DNA of 64,000 nucleotides from Tetragonia tetragonoides (lineage: Eukaryota; Streptophyta; Magnoliopsida; Caryophyllales; Aizoaceae), in contig CM076142.1 of the NCBI GenBank assembly GCA_038025085.1, positions 1,525,501 to 1,589,500 of the forward strand. The letters run 5' to 3'. The translations under genes were made by a program, and so were the position numbers. Numbering within the stretch: the stretch's first letter is position 1; each line of letters begins with the position of its first letter. The notes under the pieces were generated by a model that was not told the origin of the DNA, did not search any database, and saw nothing but the letters and a program-made list of their open reading frames with translations. This document shows positions 33,598 to 46,945 of the stretch, piece by piece.

Positions 33598-34381
33598 TGC
33601 CTGAGCTCATGTACATTCGCATGATAATTGCCTTTATAAGTTGAGATCAATGGCAGTTGTAACTCATACGCCATAGTAGATACCTAGGAAACTAATATTA
33701 TTGTAGATCAATACAAGCAAATTGTTGCCCAATCTCTGTACTGGATTGGCTTACTGTAGATCTCTGATGGACAGGTGATGAATTGTTATAGGGTTGTACT
33801 TGTGTGTGATATACACAGTAATTCCATTTTCTCCCCCTTGGTTTGCCTGTTGATGCAAAATTTACACGCGCCAATTCTGACTCTTTACAACACAGTTTTG
33901 TATGAGATGCTGGAGGATTACTGAATGTGATGGCAACTGATCTTGTCAATCTAGGAATCAGGTGTCAAACATAGACAACCTGTGATGCTGTGAAGTTCTG
34001 ATTCGGAGCGAAAATACATATGCAAAGACAATCCTAAATATGCAAATTTGGAGCTCAAAAGCAGAAAATATACAGATCTTTATTTGTAAACCCAGCAGAG
34101 GAATTACCCAAATAAGGGGCCAAAGCGCTAAAATGGTCATGAGGAGAAACGTTAGGGCAACTCCACTATCAAAGAAATCAAATGCTAACATGTTTGTGCT
34201 TTAATTTGCAGAGAGAAGAGCTAAGGAAGTACAGATGTTAAACAAATACAATTCTAATAATTCAATTATCTAAATGTTTTTGGTAGATTTATGACATCCT
34301 CAAAGGGCAAAAATTGGTGCCTGCTCCGCTCCGCCAGATGATCTCACTACCAATGAAGAAAAGTTGTTGCTACCTAGCCAG
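33598..34381. other. Convergent 3' UTRs
   Basis: 785 bp between the PGRL stop (plus) and the RAB5IF-like stop (minus); it holds both 3' UTRs. No other gene seen. Confidence 0.5.
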
Positions 34382-35973
34382 TCAAAAGTGTGCCACGCTG
34401 TATACTAGAATCCATGAAAGCTGTAGTAAGAGGAAACCAAATTAGATTTAAGTGATCACCAAACAAGAAAAATCTCAAATCAAAGAGAAAGATTTAGCGT
34501 GAGAAGCCAAGGAAGCGAAAAGGTGTACCAGAAAGAGTGTAATGGAGGCGAAAAGCCCCTCCTGGAGGAGAGCTCCATGACCACCAAAATCTTCTTCATC
34601 AACCTTCAATATTAAAGCATAATAACCATACACGATGACGGTGGACAGTCCCAAGAATCTGTAACCACAAAGCACCGAAGCATAGCACAATCAATCATCA
34701 ATATACACACAACAGCATTAAGATTACGTTCTGTAAAAAACCAGACAACTACTCTTAAAGGCAAAAAACTTCTAAATAACGTGTGAGATAATCTTCCCCA
34801 TAGCTCGCTATTTCTTGTTCAACAGCTAGAGTATAACAAATACAGGCAAACACATCGCTACTGCAAAAGCTAGGGCACTGATAAAACCAGTTACACAACT
34901 GCATAAAACCATCTTACGACTAAAAATGTGGAAAGAACCAGAACAGAGGTTACATTCCAAATTTGATACTTTGTCGTATAATCAGACCACACATGGAATC
35001 TTATACATTGCTCGAACATTCATAGACACATGATGGACATGTACGAGAAAGAAAGAGTCATATATAGAGCACATCTGTTTCTGATCAAAACAGCCTAAGA
35101 ATTGTGAGTGTACACTTTCACCAATTAAGTGAATTTATAGATGACTATCAGTAACTCACATCAAGTTAACTGTTATGCTCACTAGAAGTCTAGAACTTCA
35201 TTTAAGTGTACTAATCATCAAGATAGATAAATACATGGATGATATTGGAACGCGTAGATTTAATACTGAATACAAAACAAATGCTGCTACCCAAAGGGGA
35301 TTGGAATAGAGAGATCAACTTACAAAATGAGCCAAACGCCTCCAACCAAAGGAATTGCACCCCAGATCAATCCGCACACAAGTGCCACCACTTGGCGAGT
35401 CCAATGTAAAACATCTCCTAGTTGATCCTGGAGCAAACAATTAAGACTATAACAATCAGTCCTACTTATTATAGTAATTCTTGTCTAAATGCATTATTAC
35501 CCAATGGATGAGCATGGCATCATAGTATATACTTGCACTAGTTATAGCTTCAATAAATAACCAACTCATGTCATTTAACACTCAAAATTATGAAAACCAT
35601 CATATATAAGCTATCTCCTGCAGAGCCACTAAATTCACATAAACCCATTATTGAAGAATACTGGAAACTCCAATAAACAGCAGAAGATACAGGTGATCTA
35701 ATCTTCTTCATATTTCACTACTACTATATCTCATATCCCATCATCAATAATAGTCCAACCAATCTCAATAAAATCAAACAAATTACCAGATTCAATCACA
35801 GAGAAAAATACCCAATTTAGGATTCAAAAAACAAAAATCCAAAAAGTACAGAAATTGAGAGAGTGTACCTTATCCCAGGTAGCATCAGGATCAAACAATT
35901 TGCCAAGTTTAAAGGGAGAAGAGTGACCATTCTGATGAAGATGGTTCAATTTCGCCGATTTCTTATCCTTCAT
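34382..35973 (-). CDS. RAB5-interacting family (RAB5IF/OPTI-like) small membrane protein, four exons, 125 aa
   Basis: Minus-strand exons: 35869-35973, 35324-35427, 34529-34658, 34382-34420; GT-AG and in phase. It starts MKDKKSAKLNHLHQNGHSSP and continues with FDPDATWDKDQLGDVLHWTR, three hydrophobic segments (QVVALVCGLIWGAIPLVGGVW, LSTVIVYGYYALIL, LFASITLFL..WILVYSVAHF) and the conserved loop DEEDFGGHGALLQEGLF. This is the RAB5-interacting protein family; in animals RAB5IF/OPTI belongs to an ER multipass-protein translocon-associated complex and has also been linked to respiratory supercomplex assembly. The plant function is not known to me. The 12-codon last exon (acceptor CTACAG at 34421) is needed for the expected C-terminus; without it the frame would run into intron sequence. 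Confidence 0.9.
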
Positions 35974-37819
35974 CTCCAAATACCAAATCTATAAAGTCAA
36001 AATCTTTTAGGGTTTTATCAAATTATGTGGGCACTACGAAAAATCGAGTGTTTTAGGGTTTTGAGTATGTGGGTCGAAATTGCAGGGTTAAGAGATGAAT
36101 AATGGTAGTAAAAGCTGGAATTTTTGTTGAAAATAAAACGACAAGTAAAGTAGGTGGGGTGCAGTGGATCTGAAAGGGACTGGGATATTAGCAACGGTGA
36201 TAAACTGATGAAGGTATCAAAGTAATGGTGGATCTTTGTTTGAAGATGGTTATTAGTAGAATTAAATAAATTTTTCTTAGATGGGGATAGAAACACGTCC
36301 TGACATTAGAATTAGTATATTAATTTGTAACTCTGATCTGTAAATTTGATTGTTAAATTTGGAATTATTTTTTTTTTTTGGTAATCGATTGTTAAATTTG
36401 GAATTGTCGTTGTAGGTTTTAGCTTAGACGAAAAGGAGAAGGATACAGAGAGGAGAGAGAGAGAGAGAGGGGGGGTAATTTGTTGGTGGCAGTGGAGGAA
36501 GAGTCACTCTCCCACCATGATACGGAATTATGGATACCTCAATTCACTTAGCCACCAAAGGAATAAAAAATGGTATCCCTTATATGTACAAAGTACAATG
36601 CCCTTTTATTTATCCACTTCGTAATTAAAAGGGAATAAAAAAGGAACGATAATAAAATGGGATGGAGGAATATTATAACTCAAAGCTAAATTTAACGTAA
36701 ATTTTAAATTACTGAACACAAATATTTTTTACACAATCTTTTCGAAAGTACCCTTTTTATTTCCAGAGCACCTTCGTCCTTCCTTTTTTTTTTTCTTTCA
36801 ATCCCCCTTATTATACTCCTTCCATACATTGAAAAAAAATGTAAACTACTATCAACATGAATGAATTCTTTGATCAAGATCAAATTTTTAATGAAATTAA
36901 CGATGATATTCATGTAAGTAAAAAGAATTCAATTTTTTTTTTTTTAAAGTATTGTGGCTGGGTTGAGGGTTTAGGGTGGTTTTGATGGCAATTATCGGGG
37001 GCGGAGGTTGGAGAATAGGAGATCGGGGTCGCGGTCGGTTCTGGACTGACAGGGGTCGGGGTCGCACTTTAATTGAACGGAAAACTTAATGGTAAAAAAC
37101 AAGTAAATTGTAAAAATTAGTTGCAAACTTTAATTAAACGGAAAACTTAATGGTAAAAAAAAAGTGTTAAGGACGCACTTTCTGAATAGTAAAAACAACC
37201 AAATACTCCATTATTGTTTTGAGTTTGTATGGGTACAAATTTAGCTCAAACTAGTAAAGACAGTATACTAATGGTGATTACTTAACATGTTGTGAACCAT
37301 TGAGATTCAAGTTAAATATGAATCTTATTGTCCATCAAACTGAGGTGTAAAATCTAGAAGTATCTTATACTTGAAACAAATTCACAACTCAACTCTTAGA
37401 CCATAAAGTGTTTATAACGGGTAATAAACCTAAGTTATATACTCTAAATTGTAGGTGACTAGGTGTCTAACGATCTGATCTTAAGGCAATAAGGCCTACT
37501 TTGGCAAACTCTAACCAAAGGTTCATAGCCTTCTAACTTATAATTGTTTAGTACCACCCATGAATAATTATTAGCAACACACAGTGAATAAGTAAATTGT
37601 TTGCAATATCTACGAATAGGCCTATCCTACCAATTGGGAGAAGGAGAGATTTGAACTTTAAACCTTAAAAATTACATTTATGCAATAAAGAAATGCTTTG
37701 GTGATAAGAATTAGTATCTCTCTCCATCACTAAGGTTGATGTTTTGATATATATTGGTTTTTCTACTCCCTTTTAAAGTATTTACTTTATTTCCAGTATT
37801 AAAAAAAAAATTATTTTAA
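35974..37819. other. RAB5IF-like 5' flank and spacer
   Basis: The first ~50 bases are probably 5' UTR. A GA run with poly-G lies at 36450-36475. A 61-bp tandem duplication (ACTTTAATTGAACGGAAAAC at 37066, ACTTTAATTAAACGGAAAAC at 37127) is seen. GGGGTCGCGGTCGG at 37025-37063 is a short GC-rich repeat. No gene recognised. Confidence 0.4.
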
Positions 37820-39079
37820 CGGAAATTTCATGTGATACCCTTAAACTCTTTGAACGTAATATCCACTTTTTTTAAACTTTGCACAAAATAACCTCAAAAT
37901 TCAAAATTTCTATGCCCCGAATACAAAATCTGGAATGACATCTTAATGCCGTCAAGTTGACTAATTATGAATAGTAAAATGACTATTTTGCCCCTATATG
38001 TTAATGAGAAGAACCAATTTTGAATTTTAATAAATTTTTTTTGAAAATTTTTAATTTAGTTTTCCAAATTTTTTGTATTTTCTTTTGCACATAATACCCA
38101 CTACATTATAAAAACTTTAGGGGTACCATGTGCACAATTTTATAAGCTGAATGTTATCTTGTGCAAACTTTGTAGTTGAAACCAACGATTATTTTGGGTG
38201 TAACTAGTCGTTTATAGCCGATGATTTTAGGTTATTTAATGGGCAAATGTGCCTCTTCTTTCACACCCAAATCACTCTATTTTCAACTTCAAGCTATGTG
38301 TAAGTTGTGAGTTTTAAATTCTTTGTAATTTCCTTCAAGTTGATGTTTAGTAAGATTATTTATTGAGTGTTGTCTATAAAAAAAACGTTTATTAAATTTC
38401 TCATACGATCCTAACCTGTAAATAAGTTGGATTTTTTTATTAACAAAACAAAAATAAGCATAAATAAAAAAATTAATATTTTTTTCATAATGTGCTAATT
38501 GTCTCATTCAAAATTGGGGGTGAGAGAAGAAGCATATCTGAAAATAGAGTGATCTAATCTAAAAATTACAAAGAATTCAAAACTCACTTAGAAATAGCTT
38601 GGAGTTGAAAGTAAAATGATTTTGGGTGAGAGAAGAAGCACATTTGGCCATTATATAGCTTGAAATCAATGGCTATAACCGGCTAGTTCCACTCAAAATA
38701 GCATTTGGTTTCAATTAAAGAGTTTGCAGAGAATAACACTAAACTTATTAAGTTGTGCACATGATACCCCTAAAGTTTTATAACGTAGTGGGTATTCTGT
38801 GCAAAAAAAATAAATAAAATCACAGAAAATATAGAAAATTAGATTAAAAAATATTTTAAAAAAAAAATTCAATTTTGGTTCTTTCGCATTAAGACATAGG
38901 GGCAAAATAGTCATTTCACTATTTATAATTGACCAAATTAACGACGTTAAGCTGCTATTTCAAATTTTGTATACGGGGTGCATAAGTTTTAAACTTTATG
39001 GTAATTTTGTGCAAAGTTTAAAAAAAGTGGATATCCCATTCAGAAATGCAAACTTTAAGGGTATCACATGAAATTTTCG
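37820..39079. mobile_element. Foldback DNA transposon, ~1.26 kb with ~0.5-kb inverted arms
   Basis: The left arm begins GGAAATTTCATGTGATACCC and the reverse complement of the right end begins GAAAATTTCATGTGATACCC. The arms stay alignable over about 37820-38335 and 38558-39079, including CACTTTTTTTAAACTTTGCA, CTATTTTGCCCCTA and the GAGAGAAGAAGCACATTTG block near the centre. The central part repeats GGGTGAGAGAAGAAGCA once more. No transposase is present. Long arms with little centre fit a MULE-type or other foldback element; I could not assign a clean target duplication (flanks TTATTTTAA and TATTTTATT are similar but not identical). Confidence 0.8.
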
Positions 39080-39380
39080 TATTTTATTTTATTTTATTTT
39101 AATATCTATACATCCAAGAAAAGGGATTGAGGAAGCGAAGTTGGTCGTTAACTTGACATTTCATCCTCGCTGTTGACTCAAAATAACAAAAATGCCCTTG
39201 ACTATTTATATCTCAACCTGCGCGAGACACGCAATTTCATTTTGTCTCTCCTCTCATTCTCCCGCTTGATGTAAATTGTAAAGTAGCTTCGAACTGATCA
39301 ATTGATCTTCTATATTCTAGGGTTTCTTATCTGATCGTGGATTGTATTGAAATTGATTTCAAATTATTTGCAAATTAAAG
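39080..39380 (+). other. Upstream region of the ORP-like gene
   Basis: Contains the probable 5' UTR of the ORP locus; CTCTCCTCTCATTCTCC near 39247 and CTAGGGTTTC near 39319 are typical leader motifs. No other feature. Confidence 0.4.
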
Positions 39381-42300
39381 ATGACAAGCCCCAAGAAAAA
39401 ATTGAAAACAAGGGTTTTTTCTCTGCCATGTCTTCTAGCTTGTCAATGTTTGGAACGCCATGCATAGATCCGTCAACGGGTACGTGATTTTCTCTCTCAT
39501 ATTTCTATCCTGTTATGTAGCTGATGTTCATAAGTTATATTTCAATTGGCAATTGAATGTTTTTGATTTGCATATATGATGTCGAATTATTCTCCCCATC
39601 TTTTATCGAAACAAGCAGATATTTAATCACAATTGAAATTCTGGAATTAGAATTTTAGATAGTTTTTTTGAGTCATGCTGTGATTTTTTTGACTTTATTG
39701 TTATATGCTGATGGAAAGTTTGCTGCTTTAAATGTTGTGTACTTATATAGGAGTATGAAGATATAATAAAATTATAAATGGGGTTTCTAGGTTGCTGGGT
39801 TGTGAAAATTTGGAAGTCATAAATCCAGAAGGAGGGAAAGATGATGCTGAAGAAGAAGCACAGAGAGGAAGGTGGAAACAAGAGGTGTGTATCAGTATTT
39901 CTGCTCATCAAATTAAAGTAATTGAATGACTTTGATGTTTTATGGGTTTCAGTTTCACCATGCTGCCTTTGTTCTAAATTAATGATATTCTAAGTTAAAA
40001 CATAAAGGGTTTTCGAAATCCTTGTCTTTAGCCACTGGTTTAAGACGGAAATTCTGAGTTTGAGCGTTCCGAGTTCAAATTTAACTATTATATGTTGCTT
40101 TTTGGTGCTTTTACAAAGTAGAACCTTATGTGATTATAGAAGTATTAGGATTCGGAGGGTCAAGTTTGGTCATGAGTGAGAAGTGTAATACTATTGAGCA
40201 GAGAAGATTCTGACAGCAGGGAAAGTCTACATTCATCAGTTTAAAGGTGAATATAAGTTCAGCCAAAAAAAAAAGGAGAAGAAAATGGAACTGTGGAAGC
40301 TAAGTTCTGTGACAAAGAAAGAAAGAAGAGAACTCAAATGATTTGTGAAAGAGGATAAACCATCCTGTCACAAAAGACTAGTATATAATTGATACAAGAA
40401 ATGGGTTCTCTGAGGTACTGTTATCAGATGATTACTTAAATGGTTATGGTCATCTTGTCAAATTTGGACACTCTTGGGCATTTCCATATAGTTCCCTTTT
40501 GGAAATGTCTACCTTGTTCTTGCACTTTATATTCTGTGCTTTGTCTAAACCTGTAGTTTTTTTGCTAGTCTAAATCTGTAGTTAAAGTTGACTCTTTCAA
40601 AGAATATAACCATAGGCTATTCCAGAGAGATGTCTATGTAAAAAGACATTTAGACCTGTCACATTGCTTCTCAGTAAAATCAGTATTATACATCATACAT
40701 AAATATATTTGTTTGACGACTTTCGTCTATTACAGGAGCGGGACAGTTACTGGAAAATGATGCAGAAGTATATTGGATCAGATATAACATCTATGGTGAC
40801 ACTTCCTGTTACAATATTTGAGCCAATGACTATGCTGCAAAAAATGGCAGAGGTTTGTGGCTTTTCTTTTTCTTAAGGATAATATGTTTGTAGCCATGCT
40901 TAATCCATCATAATGATTGCATAAAATTGGTCTGTGTCAGTTGATGGAATACTGCCATCTGTTAAATGTGGCTGATGAGTGTGAAGATCCCCACATGCGA
41001 TTGGTTTATGCTGGTAAGCAAGTTCACTTGTGAAATCTGAGGCTATACATTATGTGATATGGGAGTTGATATCCGTGTTATGATATGCAGCGACCTGGGC
41101 AATATCTGTCTACTATGCTTATCAGCGCACTTGGAAGCCTTTTAATCCCATTCTTGGTGAACTATTAAATGACCAATCATAATGGGATCACATTTCTAGC
41201 AGAGCAGGTGTGTCTGTCTTCTAGGCTTATTGTAACTCATCTGCTTCCTATAGCTTCTTAGAGCAGACGTTTTTCATGAATTGGGATCAATCGTTTATTC
41301 TTTATTGTTCTATTTTGGCAATTTTGTGTCCAAACATATTCCCTTTTATCTAAGTGATGATGATGACTTCTATTTTTCCTCGATATTTAGGTGAGCCATC
41401 ATCCACCTATGAGTGTGGGGCACTGTGAAAATAAGCATTTTGCATATGATGTAACCTCAAAGCTGAAGACAAAATTACTGGGAAACTCGGTTGATGTCTA
41501 CCCCGTTGGAAGGTGAGGACACTATCTACTTTTATGATTCTGCTTGATTCCTACATTTTCTTGTTCAGTGTTGTTGGTTGTTGTCAGTAGTAATATGAAG
41601 TAGATGGTAAAACATGCTTGGCATATTCACTTGGTTCTGTTGGATGCAGGACACGTGTAACTCTGAAGAGAGATGGTGTAGTGTTGGATCTGGTGCCACC
41701 TCCTACCAAAGTCAACAATCTTATATTTGGGAGAACTTGGATTGATTCACCTGGCGAGATGATACTTACCAATTTAACAACAGGGGATAAAGTTGTGCTA
41801 TATTTTCAACCATGTGGTTGGTTTGGGTATGCAATGACTTCCAAACCATTGATTGCATTACCTTGTGTGTTGGGAAACAATGAGGGTGACTGCCTGCTAT
41901 GATGATTCTATCTGTGAGTTTTGCTGGGGATGTCACTGATGTCATCGCGTAAAGCATTTGCTATGTGATATATTTCTTATATTTGAAGAGACCTTACCAC
42001 TTCAAGTTCTTCAAGATTATTCTTACTATATAGAGTAGTCTATGTGCTCCTGCTCTCTGTTTAAATTCTTAGGCTGATATGCTTAAGCTCATATTTCCTT
42101 CCAGGGCTGGTCGTTATGAAGTGGATGGTTATGTATATGATGCCAACGAAGAACCTAAAATATTAATGACCAGTAAATGGAATGAATCAATGAGTTATCA
42201 ACCATGTGATGTGGAAGGGGAACCTCTTTCCGGCACAGAACTAAAAGAGGTACACTCTCTTCAGAACTAAGGGGAATCTTTTAGATGCCAGTTTCTTTTT

Positions 42301-43324
42301 TCCATATGATTTCTTTCTTCACTCAAAGCTAATTAATTTAACTTAATTATATTCAAATTAATTAAAATACAAATTACTAATAGAGTACACCCGCCCACTG
42401 CCTGGGAAGTACATTTATTCATTAAAATCTCTGAACTATGTGCCTCCCATTTCTTGTATGTATGTGTCATCTTCTGTGACCTGTGTTTGGTGTTCCTTCA
42501 CTCATCCTTATGGGGTGCAAATTGCAGGTGTGGCATGTTGCCGATGTCCCAAAAAATGACAAATATCAGTATACTTACTTTGCTCACAAGATAAACAGCT
42601 TTGACACAGTCCCTAAGAAGTTAATGGCATCTGATTCACGTTTACGGCCTGATAGATACGCTCTTGAGATGGGTGATATGTCTAAGGCTGGTGCAGAAAA
42701 GAGCAGGTACTCCTGCTATCTCATGACATTGTTAGTGTTAAACCAACATTTACTATAGTCCACTGTGTTGATATCTTAACATTATTTGAATATGCCATGG
42801 CACCATGCCATTTATTTGAGAAACAGAACCTAGTTGCAGTGGAGAATTAATCATGTTCACGCCTTGTATCATGTCTTGCATGCCGCTTCAGAATTTTGTT
42901 CTGTTGTCATTATCATCCATTGGCATCTACAACTCACATGAACTATAAAATTGCTAAATTGACTTGAACTACGCAATGAGAAACAAAGAGATAGAATCAG
43001 TTTAAGAAGATTACATTGGAAGTTGACAAGCAACTAAACTCCATGTGTTGATTATCTCTTGTCTGGGATTGCTTCAGATTAGAGGAGATGCAGAGGGAAG
43101 AAAAGAGAAATCGGGAAGCCAATGGTCACAAGTTTATCCCTAGATGGTTTGACCTAATTGAGGAGGTCGCAACCACCCCCTGGGGTGAATTGGAAATCTA
43201 TAAGTATAATGGTAAATATTTGGAGCATCGGGCAGCTATAGACGGCTCTGACAGCAATGAAGTAGAAGATGTCCAAGCTAAACAGTTTTACCCATGGCAG
43301 TATAGTGACTTATCTGCTGCGTGA
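39381..43324 (+). pseudogene. ORP3-type oxysterol-binding protein gene with several frameshifts, ten exons
   Basis: Exons: 39381-39479, 39791-39884, 40736-40852, 40941-41013, 41091-41207, 41391-41512, 41650-41826, 42105-42249, 42528-42706, 43078-43324. The translation follows plant ORP3 proteins: [39 protein letters not shown], the OSBP signature [59 protein letters not shown] and FYPWQYSDL at the end. ORPs move sterols or phosphoinositides between membranes at ER contacts. Exon 1 carries two indels relative to the family (an extra two bases after CCCAAGAAAAAA, one base missing at ACGCCATGC). Exon 5 has lost two bases after NPILGE, giving a stop 13 bases before HISS-coding sequence. All splice sites and the rest of the frame are intact, so this is a recent loss or a sequencing problem. 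Confidence 0.8.
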
Positions 43325-44531
43325 GGTAACTTCCCCCTTATCTTTTACCCCAAAAAATGCTTTTCTGATTGAGTTTTTCTGAAAAACTGATATGTGGTAG
43401 TTTGTTACCTTCAGTCCTTCTCCACCTTCTTAAAAAAGGAAAAGAAAAAAAGGGAAAAATCAAAAAAATATGTGGTTTGCAACTTTGCATTATTGTTGTT
43501 TATGCGAAACATTTTCATTCTAGGGTATATTACAAATTGTATCTTTATTCATTTTGCGGTGAGCTTTGTTGCATCATGATCATTCTGCAATCATAGAGTA
43601 GTTATGATGAGATTTCCAAAACATGAACTCAACAGTGCAAAATTAAAACAACTAAAAGGTGTTGGAAGTAGATATAGATTTTATGTAACCTTGTATTTTA
43701 TAGTTTATGCAAAGGGCATCGAGCAAGTCATGTATGAAGCGGCGTCCCTCTTGGTATGCTCCAGTATTTGCCATTCCCTTAAGTTGATGGCTGTTTTTCA
43801 CATTCGCAGCTATCACTCAAGTATTAATTTAAACATGTAAAGGAGGGAGATAGAAGAAAGGATAGTCGAGAAAGAAAACAGTAGAGGATCCAAACACAGA
43901 TAGGGAGCGTGTCCAATCAGCAATGTGCATTAGTGTTTGTATTGCGGTTGTCAGATTGAAGGCCAGTAAACTATTCCCCCAATACAAGTACATACAACCA
44001 ATGTATTCCCTTTTCCAGCTTTGTTGGACGCTCCCTCGCTTGATTTCTCTCTGTCCAGCTAGTGTTTCTGAGTGCTGAACACAAAAGCTCAGTTTCACAC
44101 ATTGACACATGTGCCGTTATTCCGTACACCCGAAACAGATAATGTATGAATAATTACAGATCTAGTGTATTATTAGAGTAATATATTTTGTTGGGGATAA
44201 CGACACTTTTTTAGTTAACAAGTTATTAATGTCCAACAAGTTGTCACGTTCTGGGAAGATACCATTTCAATTATCATCAGATTCATCACAAGCACTCCTT
44301 TTCCAGAATCCTTCCTATCATCACTAGTAATTATTACGAGTATTTTTTTTTTTTGCTAATCTATGATCACTAGTACTAGTAATTACACGATTCCTAATCT
44401 TTTCTATGTAGTCTTTCCGTTTCGGGAAAATTTTAACATTTGTTTTTTAAATGTCAAAATTTATAAACTTTGACCATTAATTTATGATTTAGATTGAGTA
44501 ATTATAAATGTGAGTTAATACAGACCAATCT
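43325..44531. other. ORP 3' flank and spacer
   Basis: Begins with the 3' UTR region of the ORP locus. At about 44415-44500 a sequence resembling a decayed Stowaway end (CTTTCCGTTTCGGGAAAATT) is seen without a partner. No gene recognised. Confidence 0.35.
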
Positions 44532-44583
44532 CACAAGTTAGGTCGATTATTATTGACCACAAGTTAGGTCGATTATTATTGAC
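44532..44583. repeat. 26-bp perfect tandem duplication
   Basis: The unit CACAAGTTAGGTCGATTATT... occurs at 44532-44557 and 44558-44583 without difference. Confidence 0.95.
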
Positions 44584-44964
44584 CACCAAACTCGTATCTG
44601 TACCTAGTACTTTACCACTTCATATACAAAACAACCCATTAATCATATACCCATCTCGATCAAACGGTCACACAAATTATATGGATAGAGAGTACAAGAA
44701 GTCGTACCCGTTGAGATAGTATGTTCATCCGAGTCATTTTTTTTGTTGTTTTTGCTAATCTATGATGACGATAATATGTTCATCCGAAATTGGAGAGGCA
44801 GATGAGATAACCTCACATTTATGGCATGAAAAATATTAAAAAGGCGTACGCGTTAACGTCACGTATTAACCAACCAATGTATTCGGACTTTAGAGCCCTA
44901 AAAAAAAGGGCAATATATTACAACAAGTCGTGTTTCGTGCAGTATGAACTATGCAGTCCATAAT

Positions 44965-45154
44965 AACCAAGATGGATTGGTGTAGTGGTTCATCACTTTA
45001 TCCCTAAAATAAGTGGTTGGGGGTTCGAATCCCAACTCTTGCAAATGGAAAAAATCCTTTGGCCAACCCCTACCACTTAGTGCGCTGACAGTTGAGGCGA
45101 GAGGATTAGTCACTGTGATCGACAGTGAATATCCTTTGCAAAGATAAAAAAAAA
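44965..45154 (+). mobile_element. tRNA-derived SINE (family B) with ~18-bp target-site duplication
   Basis: About 190 bp, flanked by AACTATGCAGTCCATAAT (44947-44964) and AACTATGAAGTCCATAAT (45155-45172), one mismatch. A-box GGTGTAGTGGTT at 44979-44990 and B-box GGTTCGAATCC at 45022-45032 are at normal spacing, and an A tail precedes the right duplication. The body (GCGCTGACAGTTGAGGCGAG) differs from the SINE at 2790-2998, so this is another family. Confidence 0.9.
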
Positions 45155-45172
45155 AACTATGAAGTCCATAAT

Positions 45173-46945
45173 CCCCTCAACAAAAAAAGAAAAACTAAAA
45201 TACATAAGAGAATGACTATCTGGCCCTCCCTCTAAACAAGCCACGTATCAGTAAAAAAACAGCTGCTCAATGATAGTCCCAATTCCATGTAGCAATATGG
45301 AGCATCTGTCCTTCTCTCTTTCCTTCACCCATTTTCTCTCTCCTGCCTCCGTGGATTTCACCGGGCTCTTCCAGCTCCACGAAGCTCCGTAGAGCTGGGA
45401 GTATATAAAAATTTGTAGTAAAAAAAAACTAATGACCACGGCGTCAAAAATGGTATGGCCTGTTGTTTTTGGTTCGATGGATAAATACATAAAAGAAAAT
45501 AGGAGAGAGAAAAAGAGAATATGGGAGAGATCCCATAAATGTACCCTTCTTTGCCTTTGTGATTCTGATCTGCTTGTTACTTTGATCGATTAATCGTGTC
45601 ACTATTGTAAATTGAGACTTTCCCAATATTATGTTCCTCAATTTTTTTGCTGAATTATTATTGTTGTGACATGCGATACAAAAAGACTAGTCATTGGTGG
45701 GTGTCCACACCCTTATTTTGACGACGTTCATTGTTAGTGGGACCTTCGTCCATGCCACGTGATACTTCCCGTCACCTGCCGTCAATATATTCCAACTTCG
45801 TCAAAAATGCTCTAACTTTATTTCCCGTTATTTTTTAAGAACTACGATAATATGGATAGTCTACATGTGTATTTGACCAATAAGGACTTGTGCTTTTGTC
45901 ACATAAGAACGCCTATGTGGCATATGATTTGAACTCGTAACTTATGGGTCTTTCTCCCTTTGAACAAACAGCTAAAGGTATAATAGAGTATAGACCTGTT
46001 TTGGTTTAGGTCAGTTCATTGAAAGAGCAACTTAACCCAACTTGACCCTTTAAGAAATTACACCTGTTTTTATTAGGGTGAAGTCAAGTATCAAATGTTG
46101 AGACACCTAATATATGGGTCTTCTCTCTTTGAACAAACAACTAACGATTATGATAGAGTATAGACCAGTCTTGATTAGGATAAGGTCATCGAAAGAGCAA
46201 CCCAATCCAACCCAACCTTATAAGAAATCACACTAGTCTTTATTAGGAATCAAGTCAAGTATCAAATGTTGAAACACCTGCATCTTCCTCTAAATTCAAA
46301 GAAGTAAGGGTTTAAAGTTCGAATCTTCAGTTCACCTATAAAGGTCATTAAGGCATGACCTACTTAGTTACTATTACAAATTTACTAAAAGAAGAACAAT
46401 TAGGCATATACGCATGTTTAGCTAGTTGAAAATTAGTTAACATTAAAATAGGAATATCATGTTAAATTCGGTGTAAAGCAATGTGTGATGACATTAAATC
46501 CCTGGCATGATTCAAGTTTTCCTTGTAATATTTTGAGCATTGATTTAGTTTTCACATGCTTAACACGACTTTTATTAACTTGTAACATTATTATTATTAT
46601 GGATAAATAGCATAATATATCAGCAAAATTTAACACATCTTATACACATTATCGTATATCTCATATGCTGATTTGTCGGGCTCTAATTTAATAATGACGT
46701 TATAATCTAATTATTATATAGATTTTGATATTAAAGTTCAAAAAAAATACATGGATATTAATATAAAACAATCCACATAAGGGATACAAAAGAAGCTGAT
46801 AATAACACTCATGGTAAATGACCTGTTTTTAGAAATTTTGTTTATAAGAGTACGCTTAAGAACTTTCGATCTAAATGTTTCTTTTTTTCAACCATACACT
46901 TATACATTGAACTTGCATCCACATTTTAAAATTACAATACATTAA
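45173..46945. other. Intergenic, with a 170-bp tandem duplication
   Basis: Two imperfect units begin GGGTCTTTCTCCCTTTGAAC at about 45946 and GGGTCTTCTCTCTTTGAAC at about 46116. Both run through GAAAGAGCAAC, AAGAAAT and TCAAGTATCAAATGTTGA, ending near 46280. The rest holds no recognised gene. Confidence 0.7.

Noticed and set aside
44415..44500. Possible Stowaway MITE
   Set aside because: Only one end-like sequence; no inverted partner or TA duplication could be paired.
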